NCBI RefSeq assembly: GCF_910591885.1
Contig: NC_063279.1
Span: 9,548,001 to 9,612,000 of the forward strand
DNA length: 64,000 nucleotides
Direction: 5' to 3'
Source of the DNA: Bombus terrestris
Lineage: Eukaryota > Arthropoda > Insecta > Hymenoptera > Apidae
Shown: in pieces, positions 1 through 12,040 of the stretch
How positions within the stretch are numbered: position 1 is the first letter of the stretch
Layout: every line of letters starts with the position of its first letter
Notes under the pieces: generated by a model
Database searches by the model: none
The model's input: only the letters and a program-made list of their open reading frames with translations
What the model was told of the DNA's origin: nothing
Made by a program: the position numbers and the translations under genes

Positions 1-2635
1 TATGATAGGAAGTACGTTCATATTTATAGCAAAGGACATTACTAAAAAGTTAATCCTGTAGCTCTAGCTGAAGGCTACGATAGAAACGGCAATAGAAATC
101 TACCTATAGCTCTTTCGTTTCTAAACCTTGTAAACCAAAACATAATTTATATTCAAGGGTACAATAATATGGACCTCCCCTTATTTCGAATCTTTTTCTT
201 TTATTAAATTCTATTCTCTTCATAATAGCGGTCTCCAGGTCACAGATATAAAAAAGTAAAGATGTAAAGTTTTTCCTGAAGTAATTTCATTAACATGATA
301 TTTGTAATCCAAGGAGGATAGCGTTTTAGAGTTTTTTTTTGTTCAGATTGAGAGCTTTCTTTTTATCTCTGAGCATCTTTTATTTACAAGAGAATTTTAC
401 GTGTCTATCACAAAGGATAAATATAGGAAGGTTCTTACTTATCTATTTGTAAAAGATCAGAAATTATTGAACATACTTGACACGAAGATGATAGAAAAAA
501 TCTGCACACCAAGGTACTCTCCCTTATTATTCTTACATACAAAAATGTATCTTTCAAGACTACTCCTATCTCGGAATGTTGCTTCGAATTTCTCTAAATA
601 TTCTCCAAATAGAAAACACTAATTTCTCAACAAATAACACTCGCCAATGAAACAAACTATTTTCCACGAAATCACGAACGAGGAAAGGGTGGAATTGTTT
701 TTTCCGGAAGAGTCGAGCAAGGTAAATGGAACGAGACGACCGCGTGAAGATTGATTAACAACGCAAAGCAAGCCTCGTTTAACTTCTTCCATTGGCCTTT
801 TGTCACGCGTTTGCTCTGTCAAATGGAAAGTCCTCGTCTGGCCTCTCGAGCGTTCTCAGGTGTATTGCCGGCCGCGTGGATCCGTCCATTGAATCAGCTC
901 GTCATTGCAACCGTCGCGTCGGTGACGAGCCTCGAGAGCTGTAAAGGTACGTTTCATCCCCTTCGTGTATAGGCATCCCACCAACCCTCTTGGTCATCAC
1001 CTGTGACGATGTCGTTTAACACGTATGAGCCCTGTTCTATACATTACTATCCAACTGCGAGTACAGTTGCAGATTATGTATTGATAGTAGATGCCGTTTG
1101 CTGTGAGCTGTAGTGCAAATTGAAAGGAATTCTTTGGAGGGAGATGCACAGAATAGACATTTGGTAGAAATTTCACTGAATTAATCTGAAACTTGCTATA
1201 TTCCATTTGAGCCATTCCATAATTAACGAGGCCATTCTTCGTATGTTGAATGAAAATAAAAGATTACTTGTTAGTACTAGATCAGTGACGAAATTTCTCC
1301 CATATTTGGAAGAGTTTCGTATCTTCTTTCGTTAAGCGTTTTATTCTAATTTTATAAAACTCTGACAGGGACAACTTTTAATGTTTTGAACTCAGCTGTC
1401 AGAGAAACTGCATTATTACACTGTAAGAGATGATTAGACTATTGTTTGTCTACAATTCTAAACGAATTTTTAGATAGTTTCGATTTCTCTGATTCCCAAT
1501 GACACGATCTTAATGATGCGATATTTTTCACGCGACCTTGATCCTAAACGAGACAATTTAGATGATCAATTTTGATCTTCAAATGACTGGGGTTAGGTTC
1601 TTTGTGACCTTCGAATCGTTTGGAGCGCTATTGACACAATTTCGTCACGCGTGTCTTTTAAATGATTTTAAGTGTCGTTAACACGATTTGCGCGACTACT
1701 CGCGATCTTCATATGATCTTAACCCTTACTAACACAGATTCGATTGACCTTGCAACCTACAGGTCATCTTGGCTTCCATTGACATATCATATGTAATCTT
1801 ATGACTTGCAAATGTACTTGATTCCCAATATCTCCAATGGCTTCGGTATCCTCCATCTTAGCATAATCCAATGTGTATTTTAACTTATAACTTGTCATAA
1901 GTTAAACATGATACTGTCTAAGAACTGAAAGATTACATTTGCAAAAGGGCCACTAAATTTTTCTTTGACCATCAAACTAAAATAACACTTAATTAATTTT
2001 ATCAAGGTATAACACTATCAATTTGAAAATTAATCATAATCTATGCACGTTGCATCCTGATCGATAAATATTAACGACTTCGACCATAAGACTACGATTC
2101 CATACTATGGTACATTTTTCAACTTATCGTCGATGTTGATTCGTTCCACGTTCGCAATTCATCTTAATTTCCCTGATTTCGTATTCGGTTTCAATTCCAA
2201 CGCCACGGTTCCCACTATCGGCATACGGTTTACAGAAAACATCAATTATGGAAACGTCTAATATGTGAGATATCGATTATTCGAAACGCTGCCTGTCTGT
2301 TACCTGCATGATTGTAGAAATTAATTCACGTGCCTCGATAAGGTTTATTCACGCGCCAAACCGGGAATAATTGCCTTCCGATATTTCGGTTTTAATATTA
2401 TAAATCGGAAGGAACATAACGGTTAATTAAGGGAAGACGAAAAAGCTGGCCATATATCACTTTAAATGGCCATAAAGTCGTATCTTAATAATTTCACCAA
2501 AGCATACACACTACCACGTATACACGTACACACATACCTATTACACGCATTACATTTTCTCATCGTCGATATTTAATCGTACATTTTTATAACCAGAGTT
2601 AATTAATGCACGAGATGCAATAACTTATCCGAAAT
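1..2635. other. Non-coding stretch, no recognised gene
   Basis: All frames are short and composition-driven; none resembles a protein family I know. The segment alternates GC-richer patches (about 700-960) with AT-rich spacer. Between about 1500 and 1810 the words GATCTT and GACCTT recur many times, in a loose pattern that may be an eroded simple repeat. Around 2400-2490 there is a compact block containing two GGCCAT words and an AATTAA-rich flank, which could be a regulatory element, but nothing in the sequence proves it. A weak exon candidate at 860-946 is listed separately. Confidence 0.6.
860..946 (+). other. Weak candidate exon (87 bp)
   Basis: The stretch follows a CAG at 857-859 and precedes a good donor (AAAG/GTACGT at 943-952). 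One plus-strand frame is open across it, giving 29 codons, and the other two contain stops. The length is a multiple of three. However, the polypyrimidine tract before the CAG is poor, I do not recognise the peptide, and the minus strand also carries an open frame here: an AG acceptor-like site near 947 is followed by about 26 open codons ending in a stop. Either reading could be chance in a GC-richer islet. No neighbouring exon was found to join it to. Confidence 0.13.
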
Positions 2636-2735
2636 ATATATATATATTTTTAATAAATAATATAATTAATAAATATAAATATAAATTAATAAATATAATA
2701 ATAATATAAATATATATATATTTTTTAATAGTATT
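2636..2735. repeat. AT-rich low-complexity tract
   Basis: Almost purely A and T, built from drifting TA, ATAA and TAAT units with several short (TA)n runs. It is a low-complexity or microsatellite-derived tract. No inverted termini or target duplication were seen that would make it part of a mobile element. Confidence 0.8.
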
Positions 2736-5700
2736 TAATACATCTTTTTCGAGATCGTTTGGGTGAAATCGAATCGAACGGAGTACAATTAACGAGAAAG
2801 AAAAAGAAATATTCGCATTTCATAAAAATGTATGAAATTAATAGTACACAGTCGAATTAATGTAGTATGTACACGAATCTGGATCGTTCTGCACGTGTGA
2901 GCGATTATGCAAAACAATATGTTCGTTGCTTGTTCCAGGAGATCCGCTACTCGACGGTGTTTAATTTACGAATAAATTTTCGACAAACGAATCCACTGCC
3001 ATTTCATATCCTCATCTTCGTTAGTTCCAGCCAGCCAATATTTGCATATTTTTTGCGTTGAGAAATTGCATGAAACAAAAGTTTTAGAACAGAAACTCAG
3101 CGTTTTAGATATTTTACAATAGAGATATTGGATATGCTAATCGATTACAAAATAGGTTTCAATAGGTTTCAGAATAATCTAGAAATCGAAAAAATCTATT
3201 TAACAACTTTCTTTTTTTCCCATGAGAAAATCTAAACGCAACAGCGTGCAATTCGCATATTTCATAGAAATTTCAGAAATTACGATATCTAGTTAATTGG
3301 CAATTCTAAATTTTTTTTCATTTATTTGTAAATCTGACGCGAGCATGATTAAGAATATAGTATTTCGTGATATTTTCCTGTACGAACTATTTTTCTCCTT
3401 TTTTTTTTTCTGTAATGTCTATCAACTGTGGAGTAAAAATTTACTTTTTACAGTAAATTGAACGGAAATAAATGCAAGATCGCGCGATTTCTATAAATAC
3501 GATATTTAAGTACGTCGGTATGCATCGTAGTGAATTTTCAATATTTTTCATCTGCTCTCTTTTTCTCCTCTTTTCTTCTTTTTTACCTTTTTCCGCCTCT
3601 TTTTTTAAACGTTGCAACGGTTTACCTTCACAGATCTGCTTTCAGTAAAATATTCGAAAAAATATTCGATTTTATTGCCACGCTATTTCCACAAGGTAAA
3701 ATCAAATCAGCTTTGACAAGATCCTTTGATTTATTATAATATTTGCCTAATAACGAAACTGTATCCGCTTTGGCTGCCTAGTTAACGCATTCAACGCCAT
3801 CATGTACACCGGTAACCGACACGGAAATTTCCGTTTACGCCTCGTCAACCATCGGCGATCATCATCCTGATAACTGTGATATATTTCTATGATATATTAT
3901 TATTTACAATTGCAATTTCATGTCTATTTGAGTAACAATGGAAACGTTTAATAACGAAGGACGGGTATAATACGTCATGTATTGTATCTTGTCGAATTCA
4001 ATAGCCATAAATTTTGAAATTTGTTTCATTGTTTAATATAATGTCAAACGTGCAGCGTGACGGAAAAATCCTGTGAATTATAATATTTTGTGAAACGGTT
4101 TATTCGATTCCTTTGATTTTACCGATTCTTGTAGTAATTCCATTTTCATTAGATTAAATTACTCGTTGAGTCATTAAATTCCAAACATAGTAATTCATAA
4201 AAATCTGACAGGATAAAACACATAGATTCTAACCTAAGCCCAAACAGTGGTAGCGGATAATTTACAAAATTATTTGCCATGACGGGATCTGTTTTATAGA
4301 TTAAGAATTAACATATACACGCGTATTAACGATAGACACTATTTATACTATCTAATAATCAGTTAAAATGAACATGTTTTTGATGAAAACGAGATAAGTG
4401 AAAGATATGTTTTAGTAGGAAGAAACGTGTTAATCATTAGCCTCATACTCATTTTGCTAAGTATAAAATACCACAAAATATAATATCACAGGAAACAATT
4501 GCATGTTTTCCATCACGCGGGAAAATGTAGAAGACTCGCGTTTAAATTTTCGAAAGCAGCAAAAGGAAAGAATAGCGTGCAGCGTTACCCGTACACATCG
4601 AGGGTGAGCCAGCGTTGAAAAACGTGATTCGACAAGCGACACGAAATTAACCATCGAGAAGAAAGATACGAAGAAAGTTATTGCTGTTACATTGCTTCTT
4701 TGTGACTTTCCTGTCGGTGTCACACGATAACGCGTGACTTTGCGTAAAAGTTGTCTGACGCTCGAAATGCGGACGAATATGAGATAATTAGGCGAAAGAA
4801 GTTCAACTCGCGAGCTCGCAACTTTCGCATCTATCAGAAACGGCCAGGGCAGAAATGAAATTTGTAACGGTATAGACCGGCTGCTGAAACAGGATTAACA
4901 AACAAACGCACTACGGCGGAGTAAAACCACGCGAATAAACAACGAACTTTTTCTCTTTCTCCATTTCTCACCCTTTGTTCTTCCGGTTTTGTGCATTTCC
5001 TTTTGTCTCGGCCCCTTTTTCTTCTTCTTCTTTCATCCGTTTTTTCGGCGGTCAAGCTGGGTTGGAATTTTCAATTTCGAGATGTTTTATGATTCATCTT
5101 TCTCCTGTGGCTTGAATTTTGTTTAACAAAGTTGTTGTAGAGGTTGTTTAGTTGTTCGAAGTTGTTTTGGAACTTCTTTGTTTTGCACGGAGTTCCTCTA
5201 ACTTCACTTCCTGCGTGAGCTTTCCTTTCAATTTTATAGCGCACTTTTATCGTTTTTATTAACATCTTTTCTCGCTTTAATCTACTTTCGCGATAAATAA
5301 CAGCAATTTAATGATTTATTATTTCATTGTTTTCTAATAATTTCTATTTGTTTGATAAATTAAACTGAAGGGTATAATTTAGTTTACGACGAAGTAATGT
5401 AGCGCATATGGTGTCCTTTGTTTTAGAAACAGACATTATACTACAATTTAATCTTTTTATGCATCCCTGCTAGCTCTAAAAAGAAAAGAAAACACCGCAC
5501 TCGATATTTTTCATTGGTTTTTTGTTTTCAGTGAACTTATTTACCAGTGGCCTGTGCAACCACGTTACCAATGGATTTTATATGGTAGAATTGTTATTTG
5601 TTTGTGTTCTTTTGCCATCCGTATCAGAAACCCAGTTCTTTCAACAAGATCAATAATTCATTGGCTTCTTTATCGAATAGTAGGTCTATTTCTGACTCGA

Positions 5701-6005
5701 TGCTCATACTTTATCTATTATATCCTTAAAAGAGTTTCTTCTGCAATACTCTTCTCTTCTACTGATATCACGTCGCAAATAATGCCTACATTATCTCCAT
5801 AAATCTTCTTAAAAGAAATTTATACCTATTTACGTTCGCCTTATTAAATAATCTATAACGAGTAAAAATAAATAACAAACAAGTTGGATATGAAACAGCG
5901 AAGTGACTCTTCGTTTTAATATCGAAGAATTAAATGTCATCGTGGAAGTAACCAAGTTTAAAACAGAATTATTCTATTTCATTCTAATTTTCCAATTCTA
6001 TCGCC
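2736..6005. other. Non-coding stretch, no recognised gene
   Basis: No frame here looks like a conserved protein. Frames on both strands at 3530-3740 and 4457-5265 are rich in F, S, K and R and come from T- or A-biased sequence. Pyrimidine runs occur at about 3390-3415 and 3540-3610. No RNA gene signature was seen. Confidence 0.6.
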
Positions 6006-6222
6006 TTAACCCCTTAACCTACGACTTACGTTCGAGAATTTTGGACCAAAAACGTAAACAAGCTCGCGCAGCCTTCGAGGCATTCGCACGATTTGTGTAG
6101 TACTATACCCGTAATATTTACGTTTGGTCCGATCATCTACTACGAGCTATGCCCGTAACATTTACCTTTTGCCCGATCATCGTACTACGGGCTATGCCCG
6201 GAGTTGTGGGTCAAGGGTTTAA
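6006..6222. mobile_element. TTAA-flanked miniature element (piggyBac-type MITE)
   Basis: The 217-bp unit is bordered by TTAA at 6006-6009 and 6219-6222, the target duplication of piggyBac-type transposons. The ends just inside are imperfect inverted repeats: CCCCTTAACCTACGAC on the left against ACCCTTGACCCACAAC, read inward, on the right, about 12 of 16 matching. The right half holds two copies of a 44-45 bp unit (6104-6147 and 6148-6192) and the start of a third, each built around a CCCGTA / ACGGGC-type motif. It has no coding capacity, so any movement would depend on a transposase supplied elsewhere. The assignment rests on the TTAA ends and the terminal repeats. Confidence 0.65.
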
Positions 6223-7004
6223 CTAATATAAAATATATTGCTATTCCTTTGTCAAATTTCTACGAATTGTAACCATTTCTTCCGTGCCTATACCTTTGCT
6301 AAGCTTCTGTCAATTGGAATTATCATATTTTTTTAACGTTATTTTCTACTACCATATTTCCTATCATATCTATCGTATTTTCCATGAAATTATCCAGAAC
6401 GCGTGAAAAGCAAATTCGAAGACCGACAAAGTAAGCAAAACATTATTAACCACCAAAGCACCACTTAAGTGACTCGCGAGTTCATCCAAGCGACTAATTC
6501 GATTACTTATACAGGGTGAATAAAAAGCGGCACGGCCCTCGAAGAAAGGCAAATTGTAGACTTTACCACCTAGTTAACTCGACTGTCGTCCTCCGACGTT
6601 CAACGAAACCGACATCACCGTTTGCTCTCCACCTGTTCTCTAATTTCAACCGAAACAAAATGCACCACGGTGTCCCGCCGCCGTCACACCGAATTGGAAT
6701 CGTGAAACCAGCTCCTCCATTCCGGAAATCAAATTCTCGGACGGCGCGCCACAGCCTTTAACAATTTTCTTAGAGCTTGCGTCATTCGTGTTTCTGCGTA
6801 TTTTGACGTTCGAAGAATCTCTTCCCAAAGAGAAACTCGGAAAAGGAAAAGGTAAGCAGAAAATCTCGGAAATATCACAGCTGTGTTTTTGCTAATATCA
6901 GTCGAATTCCTTTCCTTTAATTACGTATCGACACGTATAAAATACCATCGTATAATTTTGTCCCCTATTTAAAAAAATCTCGTTGCATCGCGTTAATTTA
7001 ATTG
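6223..7004. other. Non-coding stretch, no recognised gene
   Basis: A GC-richer patch at about 6510-6760 carries overlapping open frames on both strands, none recognised and none with clear splice borders. The rest is AT-rich spacer running up to the mariner-type element. Confidence 0.55.
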
Positions 7005-7203
7005 TTAGGTTGTCCGAAATGTTTCTTTCGTTTCGTAAAATGATAATAGATGAACGATAATTTCTGTTTTATATTATTTTATTGAATTGGGTATGATCCA
7101 TTTCCTTCTATTTCTGTTATTATGTTCGTGCATGATTCAATAAACTAATATTGTGCGTCTATTGTTTCCGTATAAAACGAAAGGAACTTTCCGGACAACC
7201 TAA
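7005..7203. mobile_element. Mariner-type miniature element, copy 1
   Basis: This is a 199-bp unit whose ends are inverted repeats of about 29 bp. They begin TTAGGTTGTCCG on the left and end CGGACAACCTAA on the right, and continue inward to a TTTCGTTT / AAACGAAA block. A TA follows the right end; the left flank reads TG, so the TA target duplication is either decayed or lies within the TTA of the terminus. There is no transposase coding sequence. The same family occurs at 11844, 49975 and 51975. The ends and internal ATATTATTTTATTGAATT block are shared between copies. Confidence 0.85.
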
Positions 7204-8027
7204 TATTTTATGCATCCATAGGAATTGTATTAGGACAAAATAAAATCGCACCATTTCTTTAAATATTTTCTCTGAATTAACTCGAACAAGAAGAGCGTCA
7301 CCCATACTTTGGTGACGGGGCCCTCACGGAAGTATACCCGTCACACAGATATGTGTGACGTGACGACGAACATGTTGATAATGATAGTAACAACAAATCC
7401 TGGAAAGTCACTCTTATCAAGCAAGACCGTGATTATTCTTACACATCCGATACAACACGTAACTCGCGTAATTAACTTGATGATTCACACAATGCTAACT
7501 ACACCAAACATTCGACATTTTCAAACTACAGCGAAGAAGTTATTCTCCTCGAGTGATGTATCAAAATTCGCTCGATTAATAATAATAATAATAACAATAA
7601 TAAATCGAGAAAAGGAGCAACGAAGACAAGAGCAAACTTTCACGCTAAGAAGTTAATACGAACGGGATTGTAGCGTGACGAGCGACCGAGGGTGTCGTAA
7701 ATCGCGAGCAAAGTGTGCAAGTCAAGTTGTACGAGCGGTCGTAAACCGAAGAAGGCACGAGGTTCATGTGGAATCGCGAATGAACTGACTCTTCTTCGAG
7801 CAAGTGCAAAGACGTGCCGATCGTAACGAACATGTCGAGGAAACGGTTGTTTTCGATGCGTCGCCTTTTACGCTCGCGCTTTCCACTTCCTTTTGTTCGA
7901 CTTGACCCCGTGGAATAGATTAACTCTTCGAGAGGATACGTCTTCCCCAGGGAACCGTCGACGTTTCCTTACGTTACTGGCAACTTTAAAACAAAAATCT
8001 GCATCATCCTTGCCACGATTTATGACT
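7204..8027. other. Non-coding stretch with a CRE half-site cluster
   Basis: No recognised gene. Frames of 60-115 codons here (for example 7309-7656) are unlike any family I know. The notable local feature is five TGACG/CGTCA words within 70 bp at 7296-7365. An (AAT)n-like microsatellite lies at about 7576-7605. Confidence 0.55.
7296..7365. promoter_or_regulatory. Cluster of TGACG half-sites in two small hairpins
   Basis: CGTCACC (7296-7302) pairs with GGTGACG (7311-7317), and GTCACACA (7340-7347) pairs with TGTGTGAC (7352-7359). Five TGACG/CGTCA words occur at 7296, 7313, 7339, 7356 and 7361. TGACG is the half-site of CREB/ATF-type bZIP factors. A regulatory role is inference; no promoter or gene was recognised next to it. 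Confidence 0.25.
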
Positions 8028-8520
8028 GTTTTATCGGGCTTCGACGGATGGACCCTGTCTATGATGTATGGAAGTTTGATTTGCTGTTGGAAATGCGGTG
8101 GAGTTTCACGGTTTCACTGTGGCTAAGATTGGATGATTTATTGGCATGGAATTGGAAGAGAGAAAATTTTGAAAGCTCGCAGAGCCTTCACGGAGAGAAA
8201 GATTAACGTATTATTCGTTTACAGCTTACTAATCGTATAATATAATTATGCTTAATTTACGTTTGTTTTATTGGTTTTCGACGAGTGGACTGCGTGCGTG
8301 ATGTATGGAAGTTTGGTTTATTGCTGGAAACGCGATACAGTTTCGCAGTATCAATGTAGACGAGATTAGTTAATTCACTGGAACGAAATTGCACGGAGGG
8401 ATATTTTGAAAGCTTAAAAGTTTCTGCGAATTTACCACGATGCACGATATTTTTATGAAATCGTAAGAGAGAAAATTTCGGTTTCTATTTGTGCAGCTTT
8501 ATTGCTTGAAATATAATATT
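8028..8520. repeat. Old tandem duplication, two diverged units
   Basis: A unit starting near 8030 and a second starting near 8266 share a colinear set of words. Both have a TTCGACG..TGGA start, the block ATGATGTATGGAAGTTTG, a GCTG-TGGAAA block, GTTTCAC/GTTTCGC, AGAGAGAAAATTT, and an AGCTT..ATATAATAT end. Overall similarity is moderate with several indels. The period is about 240 bp. It has no coding character and no transposon ends, so it is best read as an old segmental tandem duplication. Confidence 0.55.
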
Positions 8521-10864
8521 GGATGAACTTCTAGCTTTTTTTTTTAATTACTGCGAATAAATTTAATCCTATCGTCGTTTTTCCTTTGGAATTATTTTAA
8601 TTCTATCATTTACACCGCATGAAAGCTCGTTCTTCGAAAGTTGAATGTTATAATTTGAAAAGGGTTTCGTGCTACAATATAAGTTCTTAATTTTTAGCTT
8701 TATGGTGACATGAAAGTATGTTATAAAGTTTGATAGAATTTATAATTAATGCAATAAAATTTTATATAGATGCCCCATCTCATTAAATGTAATTTGTATA
8801 GTAGATCATTTTTACAGCGAGCTACGATATTCATCAATTTTTATCTTCAGAGTAAAGTACAGTTCTGTTATAAAGTTTAATAAAATATATATTTAACATA
8901 TTATTCGAAACTTTCGATCTATTTCTACTAATATATTTTCCTGCTGTATATAAGTATTAAAAAATGATAAATATAACGCGACATCGATTAAAAATCTATT
9001 AAGTCCGCCAGAAGGATTTCTCTTTATATTGCTACGTTGTAATGAAAAGGTAACAGAAATCATATCGTACAGTTTCTAAAGTAAACGTAAGAGATCTCCA
9101 TAGATTTGTAATGATTTCTATTTTTATTCCTTTTCCGTCCTACAAGCGGTTCAGGTGGATCGATGAACGACAGGGATTAAAAGCGAAATAATCGCGTAGA
9201 ATTCCATTCGGCCAAGAACAAAGATTATAATTTACGTCCGGGGTTAAGAAGAGAAATGGATTTCAAACTCCTCCTCCTCCTCTCTTTCTCTCTCTCTGTC
9301 TTTTTCGCTCGCTGAAAATGCGGTGTGTTTGCAATTATTGAAATTTCAGTGGCGCTTATTAATCGTCGACATCTCCGCGACAGCAGCTCGCAGCTCTATG
9401 AAACGAAGAATTATATCGTCGTATCGTGTGATAAATGAATATCGTAAGTATCGAGAACGGAGTTATTTGCAACGATGTCGATCGAGAAATAAAATCGGAA
9501 CAAAATGATACAAACGTAGTACTCGAGCTAAATGCTGTTATCTGTTTCCATTTATTATACTTATTTCTAGCTGTATTTATTTGTGTGTCGTGTAGAAAAA
9601 ATATCTTGCAATGGCCTAATTTATACAGATAATAAATATATATATATATATATATCCACAGCGTAGCATTGAAAAATAAAATAATCAAAGTATACATCAT
9701 CTTTTTACGATTCACAATCCATTTAATTCAATATTTTTTCATATCCTATACGAAGACTACGGGGAAAGAACGCGATAAGTTACGTTTCCTATTTTTTTAA
9801 AGGGAAGCAGATTTTAAATTCTCTATGTCCCCTTGTTACTAAAATTGTCTTTTTATCTAATTTGTTGCTAAACAAGTGTTCCCTCTTTTTCATTTGCTTC
9901 CAAATTTCCACAATATTGTTCGTAATATTAAAATATTGTTTGCTTGTTGGTTTCCGCAACATTCGAACTTGTCAGCTATTTTTAAAAGAATTGCCTTCTC
10001 TCAGACTGTTTCCATTTTCAATTGCGTTATATTACGATGCTTGTGTTTAATCGCGTAAAGCGAGACTAAAGCGAGACAATCGAAAATATATTTATTATAT
10101 TTTTGTCTATGTGATCTTCATATTACAAGTCGTCACCTGTCAAAGTATTTAAGTCATTTTCTCGAATCGAAAAATCCGTCGAAAGTACCTAATCACAGCG
10201 TTTACACCTGTCCATTTGCTATTCATACGAGGATCAGAGTCAAACACAGTAGTTGATGATCAATAGCACGAGACACACGGATGACTTAAATAGACAACAG
10301 CCGCGAACAGATGTATTGATGTTGGTGCAGTGTGCCAGGGCCCTAATGAAGCTAGCCGCAATTGAAAGCGCCAAAATGCTCCCTCAGGAGGAAGAGAAAG
10401 AAGCAAACGGGTGACTTGCAGCCGGATGTCTGAGACAGTGTCAGCAAGAAGCGGAGGCGTGAAAGACTCGAAAATCTTAGAGCTTCCTTCGTTACGCTCG
10501 CTGAATCCATCTCGAGACTGGCGGAAAGATAAATGGAAAAGAAGACGCGAGGTTTCATTAAAAAAAAAAAGAAAAAAAAATAGAAAAGGCAAACTATATA
10601 GTGACCCGACAAGTACTTTATAAGTGTTACACAAGCAGAGCTCGCGTGTTTTGAATTATTTGGACGAAGAAACACGGTAGAATTTATCGGTGAGGGAAGA
10701 TGTACATATACACGTAACCACGAAATTACACTATCAATCGTTCGACTCATACTGTACCATTATATGATAAAATCATGTTTCCTGCACGAAAATTAACGTA
10801 TTATCAGAAACATCGGAACAACGTCGATTAATTTAATTACGCGATATATGATGCAACATCAAGT
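8521..10864. other. Non-coding stretch, no recognised gene
   Basis: AT-rich spacer with a (TC)-rich tract near 9270-9300 and a (TA)n microsatellite at 9637-9655. A GC-richer patch at about 10330-10520 gives overlapping frames on both strands that I do not recognise; the minus-strand frames there encode runs of F from an A-rich tract (10560-10580). Confidence 0.6.
9637..9655. repeat. (TA)n microsatellite
   Basis: About nine uninterrupted TA units. Confidence 0.95.
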
Positions 10865-10945
10865 TATATATCATATAGAATATCATATATATAGAATAGA
10901 ATATAGAATATCATATAGAATATCATATATATAGAATATCATAAA
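10865..10945. repeat. AT-rich minisatellite, TATCATATAGAA-type unit
   Basis: Interleaved words ATATCATATAGAA and ATATATAGAATA repeat about five times over 80 bp, giving a higher-order period of about 45 bp (two near-identical halves). Simple slippage or unequal exchange explains it. No coding or transposon features. Confidence 0.85.
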
Positions 10946-11843
10946 GTTGAAGATTGATACAGACAGATCAATTTCGATTATGTCTCTTCTAGTCTTTGCG
11001 AACGCGAATAAGAACAAAAATGAGACGACACGTAGAAACGGAAATAGAGGATCTTCAAGTAAAGAAATAGTTTATGAGACGAGCAGTTTAAATGGATTGT
11101 CGTTTAATATCTAAAAATTAATGTTGAAAATTTCCAGCCAATAATCACCTTCACGTGCAATCTAAAACAGTTAGAGAACAAAATGGAAAATCAGAAGAAA
11201 AGAGAAATAGGCTAGTAATCGAAACGATCGCGTGTCTACGAGTTGAATTAGCGTGTACACGGTGTGTTACAGGGAAATTCTATTGAAGAACGGAAACCGA
11301 CTATTCCGGCTCATCGAAATATACATGGCCTCGATCCTGTAATCGAGAGATTAAAACACGCTATTAAGTTAATTAAGCAAGTATATTATTAATACAGTAA
11401 CAACGGGACGATCATAAAGGGGATGGGTTGGGGTGGGGGAGTTGGATAGGAGGGTTGTAAATAGGAAAGGAAAAAAGGAAACACGTATAGAAGCAGAGAG
11501 CCCGAAGCACGTACATATCGGCACATGGTCGCGAAGCTTCATTAAAATTATTTCGCCGGCAAATTTCTGCTGGTCGTCGAGCCTCGAGCTACTCGCATTT
11601 CTCGTTCGATGCTTCTCCACTCGTTCGTATTATCTGCGGCGAATATAAGCTGAAAATGAAAATTAATTAAAACTTGCCGTTTTTTCATTCCCCCTTCCTT
11701 ACCTACCCCTCCAGTCTCGATAGGTTATTTCGATATATCGAGCTACTGTAACCTCCGTATAAACGGCATTATGCGGCGTACACATTGATCAAAACTACTT
11801 GTTTCCCATGAAACACAAGCAAGCAATGATATATATCAATGTA
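10946..11843. other. Non-coding stretch, no recognised gene
   Basis: Includes a G-rich run near 11420-11450 and a GC-richer patch at 11500-11640 with overlapping frames on both strands, none recognised. Nothing else stands out. Confidence 0.55.
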
Positions 11844-12040
11844 TTAGGTTGTTCAAAATGTGTCTGTCTTTCACAGACAAGTCTTTATACAAACATGAAA
11901 CCTAATCTATCGAACGTTGTAATCTTTAACTTGATAGAACAAAATGGATCATACGTAATTCGATAAAATAATATAAAACGAAAAATGTTATGCATCCAAT
12001 GTTTTCTTATAAAACGAAAGAAACTTTTCGGACGACCTAA
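11844..12040. mobile_element. Mariner-type miniature element, copy 2
   Basis: This is a 197-bp unit with TA on both sides (11842-11843 and 12041-12042), the target duplication of mariner/Tc1 elements. It begins TTAGGTTGTTCAAAATG and ends TTTTCGGACGACCTAA. The right half matches the other copies closely (the ATAATATAAAACGAAA block, then the terminus). The left half beyond the first 20 bp does not match them, so this copy has lost or replaced one arm. It has no transposase. Confidence 0.8.

Noticed and set aside
7309..7656. 115-codon plus-strand open frame
   Set aside because: Ends through an AAT microsatellite (poly-isoleucine), has no recognisable domain, and starts inside the TGACG cluster.
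10260..10750. Two overlapping minus-strand frames of 124 and 132 codons
   Set aside because: Both pass through an A-rich tract that yields phenylalanine runs, and they overlap each other in different frames.
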